Source of the DNA: Solimonas aquatica
Lineage (GTDB): Bacteria > Pseudomonadota > Gammaproteobacteria > Nevskiales > Nevskiaceae
Assembly (NCBI RefSeq): GCF_900111015.1
Contig: NZ_FOFS01000009.1
Coordinates: forward strand, 165,374-229,373
DNA length: 64,000 nucleotides
Reading direction: 5' to 3'
Part shown: positions 31,081 through 39,385 of the stretch, one piece after another
Layout: each line of letters opens with the position of its first letter
How positions within the stretch are numbered: position 1 is the stretch's first letter
Program-made: the position numbers and the translations under genes
Notes under the pieces: model-generated
The model's database searches: none
What the model saw: only the letters and a program-made list of their open reading frames with translations
Told to the model about the DNA's origin: nothing

Positions 31081-34000
31081 GCGTATCGGAGCTGTTCATC
31101 CGGCGCCCGGTGGCGACCAGCACGCTGATGCTGGCGCTGGTGCTGTTCGGTCTGTTCGCCTATCGCAGCCTGCCGGTGGCGGAACTGCCCAGCGTGGATT
31201 TTCCCACCATCAGCGTTTCGGCGAGCCTGTCCGGCGCCGATCCGGAAACCATGGCCGCCACCGTGGCCACGCCGCTGGAGCGGCAGTTCACGCAGATTCC
31301 CGGCGTGGACACCATGAGCTCCAGCAGCAGCACCGGCAGCACGCAGATCACGCTGCAGTTTGCGCTGGATCGCGACATCGACGCCGCCGCGCAGGACGTG
31401 CAGACCGCGATCTCGCAGGCGCGCCGCTCGCTGCCCACGGCCATGACCAGCGACCCGACGCTGCGCAAGGTCAATCCCGCCGACTCGCCGATTCTGTTTC
31501 TGGCGATGAGCGCCACCACCATCCCGCTGACCACGCTGGATGACTTTGCCGAGACGCGGGTCGCCAACCGGCTCTCGCAGGTGGACGGCGTGGCGCAGGT
31601 GCAGGTCTACGGCGCCAAGACCTATGCCGCGCGGCTCTACGTCAATCCGGCGCTGCTCAGTGCGCGCGGCCTGTCGCTGACGCAGCTGATCAGCAGCATC
31701 GCCAATGCCAACAGCAACCAGCCCAGCGGCACGCTGTACGGTGCGCAGCGCAGCTACACCGTGTCCGCCGACGGCCAGCTGCGCAATGCCGCGGCCTTCA
31801 ACGACAGCGTGATCGCCTGGCACAGCGGCGCCCCGGTGCGGCTGCGCGATGTCGGCCGCGCGGTGGACAGCATCGCCAACGACAAGCAGGCCACCGAGTT
31901 CAACGGCCGGCCGGCGATCGTGGTCGCGGTCACCCGCCAGCCCGGCACCAATACCGTCAAGATCGCCAGGTCCATCCGCGCGCTGCTGCCGGAACTGGAG
32001 AAGCAGGCGCCGGGCGATGCCCGGGTGTCGGTGATGTACGACCGCAGCGAGTTCATCGGCGAGTCCATCGACGACGTGAAGCTGACCCTGCTGCTGTCGA
32101 TCGTGCTGGTGATCGGCGTGATCTACCTGTTCCTGCGCGACAACCGCGCCACGCTGATCGCGGCCCTGGCCCTGCCCTCCTCGCTGCTGGGCACTTTCGG
32201 GCTGATGTATCTGTGCGGTTTCTCGCTGGACAATCTCTCGCTGATGGCGCTGACCCTGTCGGTGGGCTTCGTGGTGGACGATGCCATCGTGGTGCTGGAG
32301 AACATCGCCCGCCATCGCGAACGTGGCCTCTCCGGCGCGCAGGCGGCCAGCGTCGGCGCCGGCGAGATCGGCTTCACCGTGATCTCGATGACGCTGTCGC
32401 TGGTGGCGGTGTTCATTCCCATCCTGTTCATGGGCGGCATCATCGGCCGTCTGTTCCGCGAGTTCTCGATGACCGTGGCCATCGCCATCCTGCTCTCGGC
32501 CCTGGTCTCGCTGACGCTCACCCCGATGCTCTGCGCGCGTTATCTGGGCGAGCACCAGCAGCAGCCGCAGAACCCCTTGTACCGCGCGAGCGAGCGCCTG
32601 TTCGCCGCCGCGCAGGCGCTCTACGCCGGCAGCCTGCGCTGGGCGCTGCGCCATTACCGCCTGATGCTGCTGATCGCGGCACTGAGCCTGCTGGCCAGCG
32701 TCGGTGCCTTCAAGCTGGTACGCACCGGCTTCATTCCCACCCAGGACACCGGCCTGATCAATGGCTCGACCCTGGCCCCCGACGGCCTGAGCTTCGAGGA
32801 ACTGCTCAAGCTGCAGCGGCAGGTGGCGAAGATCGTCCTGGACAATCCCAATGTGCAAGCCGTGCAGTCCTCCGCCGGCCAGGGCCAGGGCGGCGTGTCC
32901 AGCGGCAACACCGGGCGTCTGATCATCCGTCTGAAACCCAGCGCCGAGCGCGCGCAAAGCGCCGACCAGATCATCGGCGAGCTGCGCCGCGCCGTGCGCG
33001 CCGTGCCGCTGATGCAGGTGTTCTTCCAGAATCCGCCGGCGATCCGTATCGGCGGCTTTTCCTCCACCGCCAATTATCAGTACGTGCTGCAGGGCGACGA
33101 CTTCGGCGCCTTGAGCCTGGCCGCCGACCGCATGCTCAAGGCGATGGCGCAGATTCCCGGCATCCGCGACGTCAACAGCGATCTGCAGCTCAACAATCCG
33201 CAGATCGATGTGCGCATCGACCGCGAGCGCGCCGCCGCCCTGCAGGTCGCCGTCGCCGACATCCAGAACACCCTGTACGCCGCCTACGGCACGCAGAAGA
33301 TCAGCACCATCTACACCAGCAGCAATCAGTACGACGTGCTCCTGCAGCTCGATCCGGATTACCAGAAGGACGTCGAGGCACTTCAGGCCCTGTACGTGCC
33401 CACCGCCAACGCCGGCCTGGTGCCGCTGGGCAGTGTCGCGCGCGTGCAGCGCGGCGTCGGACCGCTGGCGATCACGCATTATCAGCAGCTGCCCTCGGTG
33501 ACCCTGTCCTTCGATCTCAACGAGGGGGTGTCCCTGGGCCAGCTCAGCGCGCCCATCGAGCGCGCCGCCGCGCAGAACCTGCCGGACAATGTCGTCGGCA
33601 GCTTCGCCGGCACCGCCGCCACCTTCCAGCAATCCCTGGTGGATCTGCCGGTGCTGCTGCTGTTTTCGGTGCTGGTGATCTACATGGTGCTGGCGATTCT
33701 CTACGAGCACTTCGTGCACCCGCTGACCATTCTCACCGCCCTGCCGCTGGCGGTGATCGGCGCGCTGCTCTCGCTGTGGCTGTTCGATTCCGAGCTGAAC
33801 GTGTTCAGCTTCGTGGGCCTGATTCTGCTGGTGGGCCTGGTGAAGAAGAACGGCATCATCATGATCGACTTCGCCATCGCCCGCCGTCGCGAAGGGCTCA
33901 GCGCCGAGGACGCGATCTTCCAGGCCTGCACGGTGCGCTTCCGGCCGATCATGATGACCACGCTGGCGGCGGTTCTGGGCGTGCTGCCCATCGCCCTGGG

Positions 34001-34151
34001 CCTGGGCGCCGGCGCCGAGTCGCGCCAGCCGCTGGGCATCGCCGTGGTCGGCGGCCTGCTCAGTTCGCAGCTGCTGACCCTGTTCATCACCCCGGCTTTC
34101 TATCTGGCCATGGAGCGCTTCAGCCAGCGCCGACGCGCGCAGCTGCAGTAA
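31077..34151 (+). CDS. RND multidrug efflux transporter
   Basis: Proton-driven inner-membrane exporter, 1024 residues, of the hydrophobe/amphiphile efflux family. Its sequence is closest in feel to MdtB/MdtC types (DAAAQDVQTAISQARRSLP and RDNRATLIAALALP). Seen: the TM1 start FIRRPVATSTLMLALVLFG, the proton-relay Asp pair in VGFVVDDAIVVLENIARH, and the conserved LVGLVKKNGIIMIDFA near TM11. Twelve helices and two large periplasmic loops are inferred from hydropathy. The substrate is unknown. Confidence 0.94.
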   Translation: MSVSELFIRRPVATSTLMLALVLFGLFAYRSLPVAELPSVDFPTISVSASLSGADPETMAATVATPLERQFTQIPGVDTMSSSSSTGSTQITLQFALDRDIDAAAQDVQTAISQARRSLPTAMTSDPTLRKVNPADSPILFLAMSATTIPLTTLDDFAETRVANRLSQVDGVAQVQVYGAKTYAARLYVNPALLSARGLSLTQLISSIANANSNQPSGTLYGAQRSYTVSADGQLRNAAAFNDSVIAWHSGAPVRLRDVGRAVDSIANDKQATEFNGRPAIVVAVTRQPGTNTVKIARSIRALLPELEKQAPGDARVSVMYDRSEFIGESIDDVKLTLLLSIVLVIGVIYLFLRDNRATLIAALALPSSLLGTFGLMYLCGFSLDNLSLMALTLSVGFVVDDAIVVLENIARHRERGLSGAQAASVGAGEIGFTVISMTLSLVAVFIPILFMGGIIGRLFREFSMTVAIAILLSALVSLTLTPMLCARYLGEHQQQPQNPLYRASERLFAAAQALYAGSLRWALRHYRLMLLIAALSLLASVGAFKLVRTGFIPTQDTGLINGSTLAPDGLSFEELLKLQRQVAKIVLDNPNVQAVQSSAGQGQGGVSSGNTGRLIIRLKPSAERAQSADQIIGELRRAVRAVPLMQVFFQNPPAIRIGGFSSTANYQYVLQGDDFGALSLAADRMLKAMAQIPGIRDVNSDLQLNNPQIDVRIDRERAAALQVAVADIQNTLYAAYGTQKISTIYTSSNQYDVLLQLDPDYQKDVEALQALYVPTANAGLVPLGSVARVQRGVGPLAITHYQQLPSVTLSFDLNEGVSLGQLSAPIERAAAQNLPDNVVGSFAGTAATFQQSLVDLPVLLLFSVLVIYMVLAILYEHFVHPLTILTALPLAVIGALLSLWLFDSELNVFSFVGLILLVGLVKKNGIIMIDFAIARRREGLSAEDAIFQACTVRFRPIMMTTLAAVLGVLPIALGLGAGAESRQPLGIAVVGGLLSSQLLTLFITPAFYLAMERFSQRRRAQLQ

Positions 34152-34181
34152 GAGCGTTTCTGGGGAGGGGCCGTCGAAGGC

Positions 34182-34291
<110 letters not shown>

Positions 34292-34326
34292 ATCGAAACC
34301 TCGCCGGGCGGCGAGGGACGCGAAGT

Positions 34327-34367
34327 GTGCCCGAATCGCGTGCGCACTGCCAGCACGATTCGGGCAC
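34327..34367. repeat. Perfect 12-bp inverted repeat upstream of ffs
   Basis: GTGCCCGAATCG (34327-34338) and its exact inverse (34356-34367) flank a 17-base loop. Neither strand shows a following U-tract, so it is not a standard terminator. It lies in the 150-base gap between ffs and a 25-codon reading frame; its role is unknown. Confidence 0.6.
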
Positions 34368-34440
34368 AGGCCTTGCTTGAGCTGATCAGTCCCGGTCCCG
34401 GGTTCACCGATCAGCGGTAGCACCAAGCGGAGTCAGCGTC

Positions 34441-34518
34441 ATGAAGAACAACAAACTCGCCACCGTCGTCGCCCTTTCGGCGATCACCATCGGCATCCTG
34501 CTCGCGGTGATGCCGTAA
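34441..34518 (+). CDS. Candidate 25-residue membrane protein
   Basis: A short frame starting ATGAAGAACAAC encodes MKNNKLATVVALSAITIG plus seven further residues: a charged Lys/Asn start then one hydrophobic helix. GGAG lies about 11 bases before the ATG. The gene converges with the persulfide-dioxygenase-like gene 25 bases away. The composition is that of a single-pass small membrane protein, but no family is recognised, and 25 codons could occur by chance. Confidence 0.4.
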   Translation: MKNNKLATVVALSAITIGILLAVMP

Positions 34519-34542
34519 AACCGTCACCGCCCTGACACCCGC

Positions 34543-35424
34543 CTACAACACGTTCAGCGGGATCTTCAGATAGCGGATGCCGTTGTCCTCCGGCTCCGGC
34601 AGGCGCCCGGCCCGCATGTTGACCTGCACCGAGGGCAGAATCAGCACCGGCATTTCCAGCTGCCGGTCACGCGCGGTGCGCATCGCCACAAAGCCTTCCT
34701 CGTCCACACCGCCGCGCAGATGGATGTTGCGCTCGCGCTGCTCGGCCACCGTGCTGACATAGGCCAGCTCGCGGCCGCCCGGCAGGTAGTCGTGGCACAT
34801 GTACAGCCTGGTCTCCGGCGGCAGGCTCAGCAGACGCTGGATGGAACGAAATAGCGTACGCGCATTGCCACCGGGGAAGTCGCAGCGCGCAGTCCCGAAG
34901 TCCGGCATGAACAAGGTGTCGCCGACAAACACCGCCTGCTCCTGACCGTCCGAGACCCGATAGCTCATGCACGCCGGGGTATGACCGGGTGTGTGCAGGG
35001 CGCTCAGCCGCAGGCCGCCGATCGCCAGAACCTCGCCGTCATCCAGCAGCCGGTCAAACTGGCTGCCGTCGCGCGCGAACTGCGCCCCGACATTGAACAG
35101 CTGTCCGAATACCCGCTGCACCGCACAGACCTCGCGGCCGATGACGATCTCGCCACCGAGCTGGTCCTTGAGATAGGCTGCCGCCGAAAGATGGTCGGCG
35201 TGGACATGGGTCTCCAGATGCCAGAGCACCTTCGCATTCAACTGCCGCACGCGTTCGATCAGCGCATCCGCGCTGCGGCTCGAAGTGCGCCCCGACTTCG
35301 GATCGTAATCCAGCACCGTGTCGATCAGCGCACAATGCCGGCTGGTCTCGTCCATCACGATATAGCTGATGGTCCAGGTGGCCGGGTCAAAATGTCCCTC
35401 CACCTTCAGTTTCGAGTTCTGCAT
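34543..35424 (-). CDS. Persulfide-dioxygenase-like MBL-fold protein
   Basis: Metallo-beta-lactamase-fold non-heme iron enzyme of the Blh/PDO type, predicted to oxidise glutathione persulfide to sulfite. The 293 residues show the metal motif THVHADHLSAA (about 72-82), TPGHTPACMS, VGDTLFMPDFGTARCDFPGG and MCHDYLPGG. No rhodanese domain is fused. The gene diverges from the cytochrome bd operon and has an ATAC-N8-GTAT palindrome overlapping its ribosome-binding site. A plain hydrolase role cannot be excluded. Confidence 0.85.
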   Translation of the reverse strand: MQNSKLKVEGHFDPATWTISYIVMDETSRHCALIDTVLDYDPKSGRTSSRSADALIERVRQLNAKVLWHLETHVHADHLSAAAYLKDQLGGEIVIGREVCAVQRVFGQLFNVGAQFARDGSQFDRLLDDGEVLAIGGLRLSALHTPGHTPACMSYRVSDGQEQAVFVGDTLFMPDFGTARCDFPGGNARTLFRSIQRLLSLPPETRLYMCHDYLPGGRELAYVSTVAEQRERNIHLRGGVDEEGFVAMRTARDRQLEMPVLILPSVQVNMRAGRLPEPEDNGIRYLKIPLNVL

Positions 35425-35425
35425 G

Positions 35426-35441
35426 ATACCCTCTGGTGTAT
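35426..35441. promoter_or_regulatory. ATAC-N8-GTAT site overlapping the PDO gene RBS
   Basis: ATACCCTCTGGTGTAT lies two bases from the ATG of the persulfide-dioxygenase-like gene and overlaps its AGAGGG ribosome-binding site. It shares length and outer half-sites with the site at 39333-39348. AT-rich flanks around a GC-rich core are typical of CsoR-family operators, and such a regulator is encoded at 38906-39184. Confidence 0.5.
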
Positions 35442-35473
35442 GTCAAAGGTGCCTCAAAAACGGGGCATGACCG

Positions 35474-35516
35474 TTGATTGAAATCAAGGTGCGCGATGCC
35501 GGCGACTCACCATAAT
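35474..35516 (+). promoter_or_regulatory. FNR/Anr-dependent promoter of the cyd operon
   Basis: TTGATTGAAATCAA (35474-35487) is a perfect FNR/Anr box (TTGAT-N4-ATCAA). A -10 CATAAT lies at 35511-35516, putting the predicted start near 35522, with the box centred near -41.5, the class II activator position. The first cyd gene begins about 87 bases downstream. This predicts induction at low oxygen. Confidence 0.72.
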
Positions 35517-35608
35517 AAGAACGTTAAGGAAAGGTCCAAGAAACGGCAGGCGATACGCCATGCCGGCACCGAATCGCTTTCTTGAGAAACGATCAGGTGA
35601 AAAAGCAC

Positions 35609-35779
35609 ATGACCATTTTCAGCTTGGGCTTACTACGCGAATTGAGCATCGTCATTGCGCTCAAGCTCTGCGCCCTGTTCCTGCTCTGGTGGCTGTTCGT
35701 GCGCGACTCGACCGTGGCGGTCGACACGCAGAGCGTCACCGATCACTTCAATACCGTCGAACAACGGAGTCACCCATGA
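35609..35779 (+). CDS. cydP: CydP-like small subunit of cytochrome bd
   Basis: Small membrane protein of 56 residues with one helix (SIVIALKLCALFLLWWLFV) preceded by a short amphipathic N-terminus (MTIFSLGLLRE), matching CydP proteins encoded just before cydA. An ATG at 35609 is chosen; a GTG at 35597 in frame is also possible. Its stop overlaps the cydA start (ATGA). It probably associates with or stabilises the oxidase. Confidence 0.78.
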   Translation: MTIFSLGLLRELSIVIALKLCALFLLWWLFVRDSTVAVDTQSVTDHFNTVEQRSHP

Positions 35780-37332
35780 TGTCCGAGCAGTTAATCGACT
35801 TGTCGCGGCTGCAGTTTGCCGTCACCGCGATGTATCACTTCCTCTTCGTGCCACTGACCCTGGGAATGGTCTGGATCCTGGTGATCATGGAAAGCGTCTA
35901 TGTGATGACCGGCAAGGTCGTCTACAAAGACATGACGCGCTTCTGGGGCAAACTGTTTGGCATCAACTTCGCCCTCGGCGTCACCACCGGCATCACCATG
36001 GAGTTCCAGTTCGGCACCAACTGGGCCTACTACTCCCACTACGTCGGTGACATCTTCGGTGCGCCGCTGGCCATCGAAGGCCTGATGGCCTTCTTCCTCG
36101 AATCGACCTTCATCGGTCTGTTCTTCTTCGGCTGGGACCGGCTGTCCAAGCCACAGCATCTGCTGGTGACGCTGCTGATGGCGGTGGGCACGAATCTCTC
36201 GGCGCTGTGGATCCTGATCGCCAATGGCTGGATGCAGAATCCGGTCGGCGCGGAATTCAACTACCACACCATGCGCATGGAACTCACCGATTTCTGGGCG
36301 GTGATTTTCAATCCCGACGCGCAGGCCAAGTTCGTGCACACGGTCTCGGCCGGTTATGTCACCGGCGCGATGTTCGTGCTCTCGATCTCGGCCTGGTATC
36401 TGCTCAAAGGTCGCGACGTGGAATTCGCGCGCAAGAGCTTTCGCATCGCCGCGGCTTTTGGTCTGGCTTCGGCCTGCTCGGTGATCGTGCTGGGCGACGA
36501 GTCCGGCTACACGGTGGGCGAAGCGCAGCAGACCAAGCTCGCGGCCCTGGAAGCGATGTGGGAGACCGAACCGGCGCCGGCTTCGTTCACCCTGATCGCC
36601 GCCCCCAATGAGGCCACCGGCCGCAACGACTGGGAGATCAAGATTCCCTGGGTCATGGGCCTGATCGGCACGCGCTCGATCTCCAAGACCATTCCCGGCA
36701 TCCACGAGATCAAGGAGAAGAATCGCGAACGCATCATTTCCGGCATCGAGGCGGTGAAGGCTCTGGCCACACTGCGCGCCAATCCGGACGACGCGCAGGC
36801 CAAGGCAAACCTCAAGGCACACGAGGCGGATCTGGGCTTCGGCTTTCTGCTGCGCAAGTACGTCACCGACATGAATCAGGTGACGCCGGAACTGATTGAT
36901 CGCGCCGTCAACGACACCATTCCGCGCGTGACGCCGATGTTCTGGACCTTCCGCCTGATGGTGGGCATCGCCTTCGTCATGCTGGCGCTGTTCGCGATCG
37001 CCGCGCTGACGACGGTGAAGGGCCAGTGCAAGCACCGCCCCTGGCTGCTGAAGTGGGCGCTGTGGTCCCTGCCCCTGCCCTGGATCGCCTGCGAGCTGGG
37101 CTGGTTCGTCGCCGAGTACGGCCGTCAGCCCTGGACCATCTACGGCGTGCTGCCCACGCATATGTCGGTGTCCACGCTCAGCGAGGCCAGCCTGTACGGC
37201 TCGCTGTCCGGCTTCGTGGCCTTCTACACCGTGCTGCTCTGCGTGGAGCTGTATCTGATGCAGCGCTTCGCGCGTCAGGGGCCCGGCAGCCTCGGCACCG
37301 GCCGCTATCTCGCCGAACCGTCCTACCACTAA
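35776..37332 (+). CDS. cydA: Cytochrome bd ubiquinol oxidase subunit I
   Basis: Quinol-oxidising, haem-binding subunit of the high-affinity terminal oxidase in the inner membrane. The 518 residues align well with E. coli CydA: haem ligands His21 (TAMYHFLF), His188 (FVHTVSAGY) and Met395 (FRLMVG), and the conserved GWFVAEYGRQPW. The long Q-loop after GDESGYTVGEAQQTKLAALE identifies the L-type (true bd, not CIO). It starts at an ATG overlapping the cydP stop, with another ATG next to it. Confidence 0.97.
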   Translation: MMSEQLIDLSRLQFAVTAMYHFLFVPLTLGMVWILVIMESVYVMTGKVVYKDMTRFWGKLFGINFALGVTTGITMEFQFGTNWAYYSHYVGDIFGAPLAIEGLMAFFLESTFIGLFFFGWDRLSKPQHLLVTLLMAVGTNLSALWILIANGWMQNPVGAEFNYHTMRMELTDFWAVIFNPDAQAKFVHTVSAGYVTGAMFVLSISAWYLLKGRDVEFARKSFRIAAAFGLASACSVIVLGDESGYTVGEAQQTKLAALEAMWETEPAPASFTLIAAPNEATGRNDWEIKIPWVMGLIGTRSISKTIPGIHEIKEKNRERIISGIEAVKALATLRANPDDAQAKANLKAHEADLGFGFLLRKYVTDMNQVTPELIDRAVNDTIPRVTPMFWTFRLMVGIAFVMLALFAIAALTTVKGQCKHRPWLLKWALWSLPLPWIACELGWFVAEYGRQPWTIYGVLPTHMSVSTLSEASLYGSLSGFVAFYTVLLCVELYLMQRFARQGPGSLGTGRYLAEPSYH

Positions 37333-37345
37333 AGGAGAGCCAACC

Positions 37346-38485
37346 ATGCTCGACTATGAAGTTCTCAAACTGATCTGGTGGCTGCTGGTGGGCGTGCTGC
37401 TGGTGGGCTTCGCCATCATGGACGGCCACGACATGGGCGTGGGCACGCTGCTGCCCTTCGTCGGCCGTGACGATGTGGAGCGGCGCGTGGTGATTAATAC
37501 CGTCGGCCCGCACTGGGACGGCAACCAGGTGTGGTTCATCACCGGCGGCGGCGCGATCTTCGCCGCCTGGCCGCTGGTCTACGCCACCGCCTTCTCCGGT
37601 TTTTACTGGGCGATGCTGGCGGTGCTCTGGGCCTTGTTCTTCCGTCCGGTGGGCTTTGATTACCGCAGCAAGATCCACGACGCGCGCTGGCGCAGCACCT
37701 GGGACTGGGGCCTGTTCATCGGCGGCAGCGTGCCACCGCTGATCTTCGGCGTGGCCTTCGGCAATCTGTTCCAGGGCGTGCCCTTCCATTTCGACGAAAA
37801 CATGGTGCCGTACTACACCGGCAGCTTCTGGGCCCTGCTCAATCCCTTTGCGCTGCTCTGCGGCGTGGTGTCGAGCGCGATGATCACGGCGCATGGCGCG
37901 GTGTATCTGAGCCATCGCACGGAAGGGCTGATTCAGGCACGCGCGATGCGCGCCGCCTATGGCGCGGGTCTGGTCACGCTGCTCAGCTTCAGCCTCGCGG
38001 GTGTGTGGCTGGCCATGGGCATCGACGGCTACCAGCTGACCTCGGCAGTGGACCCGGGCGCGGTACTGGATCCCACGCGCAAGAGCGTGGTGCGCAGCGC
38101 CGGGGCCTGGCTCGCCAACTACAAGGCCATGCCGGTGACCATGGTGATTCCGGCGCTGGCCTATCTGGGCATGCTGCTGGCGTTCGCCATGTTGCGCGCC
38201 GGCCGCACCGGCATCGCCTTCATCTGCTCATCCCTGACGCTGACCGGCATCATCGGCACGGCGGGCCTGTCGCTGTTCCCGTTCGTGATGCCTTCGTCCT
38301 CCAATCCCGGCCACAGCCTCACGGTCTGGGATGCGGTGTCCAGCCATCTGACGCTGGCGATCATGTTCTGGGCCGCGCTGATCTTCACCCCCATCATCAT
38401 CGCCTACACCGCCTGGTGCTATCGCGTGATGAGCGGCAAGGTCACGGCCGAGCACATCCGCCGCAACGAACATTCCGCCTACTAG
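37346..38485 (+). CDS. cydB: Cytochrome bd ubiquinol oxidase subunit II
   Basis: Second integral-membrane subunit of the bd oxidase, 379 residues with eight or nine hydrophobic helices. Family motifs: FAIMDGHDMGVGTLLPF near the start, INTVGPHWDGNQVWFI near residue 55, and FPFVMPSSSNPGHSLTVWDA near the C-terminus. It follows cydA by 13 bases with AAGGAGAG before the ATG. Confidence 0.97.
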   Translation: MLDYEVLKLIWWLLVGVLLVGFAIMDGHDMGVGTLLPFVGRDDVERRVVINTVGPHWDGNQVWFITGGGAIFAAWPLVYATAFSGFYWAMLAVLWALFFRPVGFDYRSKIHDARWRSTWDWGLFIGGSVPPLIFGVAFGNLFQGVPFHFDENMVPYYTGSFWALLNPFALLCGVVSSAMITAHGAVYLSHRTEGLIQARAMRAAYGAGLVTLLSFSLAGVWLAMGIDGYQLTSAVDPGAVLDPTRKSVVRSAGAWLANYKAMPVTMVIPALAYLGMLLAFAMLRAGRTGIAFICSSLTLTGIIGTAGLSLFPFVMPSSSNPGHSLTVWDAVSSHLTLAIMFWAALIFTPIIIAYTAWCYRVMSGKVTAEHIRRNEHSAY

Positions 38486-38497
38486 GAGCGCAACGCC

Positions 38498-38617
38498 ATG
38501 TGGTATCTGACCTGGGTATTGGGCGTGGGATTCGCCGTGCTGCTGGCCATTCTCAACGCCATGTGGGGTGAGAACGAGGAAAACCGCGAGGAAGCGGCCA
38601 AAAACCCCGAAGCATGA
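38498..38617 (+). CDS. cydX: Cytochrome bd accessory subunit CydX
   Basis: A 39-residue protein starting MWYLTWVLGVGFAVLLAI, then NAMWGENEENREE: the classic CydX layout of one N-terminal transmembrane helix, the conserved Trp/Tyr start and an acidic cytoplasmic tail. It stabilises the haem site of CydAB. AGGAG lies 10 bases before the ATG, 12 bases after cydB. Its stop overlaps the start of the next gene. Confidence 0.93.
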   Translation: MWYLTWVLGVGFAVLLAILNAMWGENEENREEAAKNPEA

Positions 38618-38895
38618 AAACGCAAGACCAGACGGCTGCGGGTGCTGCGATGAACTGGCCGCTGCTGCTGCTCGGCATCGGCCAGATGTTGCTGTACACC
38701 GTCTGGCCACGGCTGTTTGCCGACGCACAAGGCCACGCCGATCACCTCGCCGCCACCCTGGCGGGCGCGGCGATGGCCGCCTGCATCGTGCGCGGTGTGG
38801 GCTATCGCCCGCAGACCGTCTGGATTGCCTGGTTATTTTCGCCGGCCGCAGCGCTGCTGTTCCTGGCGCTGCTGGCCGCGCGCCTGCTGCGGTAA
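38614..38895 (+). CDS. YbgE-like cyd-operon membrane protein
   Basis: Membrane protein of 93 residues with about three helices, encoded last in the cyd operon and coupled to cydX by a four-base overlap. The C-terminal part GVGYRPQTVWIAWLFSP matches the equivalent stretch I recall in E. coli YbgE (GVGFRPQ...). Its function in oxidase assembly or activity is undefined. Confidence 0.75.
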   Translation: MKTQDQTAAGAAMNWPLLLLGIGQMLLYTVWPRLFADAQGHADHLAATLAGAAMAACIVRGVGYRPQTVWIAWLFSPAAALLFLALLAARLLR

Positions 38896-38905
38896 AGCCG
38901 AGGCT

Positions 38906-39184
38906 TCAGCCGTATTTGGCGAGCAGCTTGCCGACTTGCGTGCCGGCCTGGCGCGCCGCCGACACATTCGGTGCCTGCTGGATTTCCATTTCCATGCTGC
39001 AGGCGATCATTTCATAGAAAGACCGGTCCAGCGCCCGCCGCGCGGCGGCCAGCTGCTGGGCAACCGCTTCGCACTCTGCACCTTTTTCGATCATGCCCTG
39101 AATCCCGCGGATCTGCCCTTCCACACGGCGCAGGCGCGCGATCAGATTACGTTGGTGCTCTTCTTTGCTGGTCATGGCCATCAT
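38906..39184 (-). CDS. CsoR/FrmR-family metal- or persulfide-sensing repressor
   Basis: All-helical DNA-binding repressor of 92 residues. The family start is clear (LIARLRRVEGQIRGIQGMIEKG). It has only two cysteines, Cys38 (in GAECEAVAQQ) and Cys62 (EMIACSMEME), 24 residues apart. In copper CsoR and persulfide CstR the paired cysteines are about 29 apart, so the sensing site is atypical. It is divergent from the YeeE/YedE operon, and sulfur neighbours favour sensing of reactive sulfur rather than metal; this is inferred. Confidence 0.85.
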   Translation of the reverse strand: MMAMTSKEEHQRNLIARLRRVEGQIRGIQGMIEKGAECEAVAQQLAAARRALDRSFYEMIACSMEMEIQQAPNVSAARQAGTQVGKLLAKYG

Positions 39185-39332
39185 CTGGATTCGAAGCTCA
39201 AGATCACAAGCTTAGAACCTCCGCGCCGATTGCGCACGCCAGCTTGTGGCGCCGGATCACAATATGCATCGACATTTTCAGAACAGAGCCCGCAACGCGC
39301 CGGCGGACCCAACATCGCGACGCCCTCCTCCT

Positions 39333-39348
39333 ATACACTGCCCAGTAT
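39333..39348. promoter_or_regulatory. ATAC-N8-GTAT site upstream of the YeeE operon
   Basis: ATACACTGCCCAGTAT shows outer half-sites ATAC/GTAT around a GC-rich core containing ACTG-CC-CAGT. It lies in the divergent region between the CsoR-family gene and the YeeE/YedE operon, 37 bases before the latter, and shares the 16-bp layout of the site at 35426-35441. It is a candidate operator of the regulator. Confidence 0.5.
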
Positions 39349-39385
39349 CCAATTAGCTTCAGAGATCATTTTCGGGGGGTGCCGC

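Noticed and set aside
30924..33719. Long minus-strand open frame opposite the RND transporter and adaptor genes
   Set aside because: Shadow of the RND gene; low-complexity Gln/Arg/Gly composition with no recognisable motif.
34368..34440. Possible tRNA-like fragment (GGGTTCACC) upstream of the 25-residue frame
   Set aside because: No cloverleaf could be built around it; the short match is not supported by acceptor or anticodon arms.
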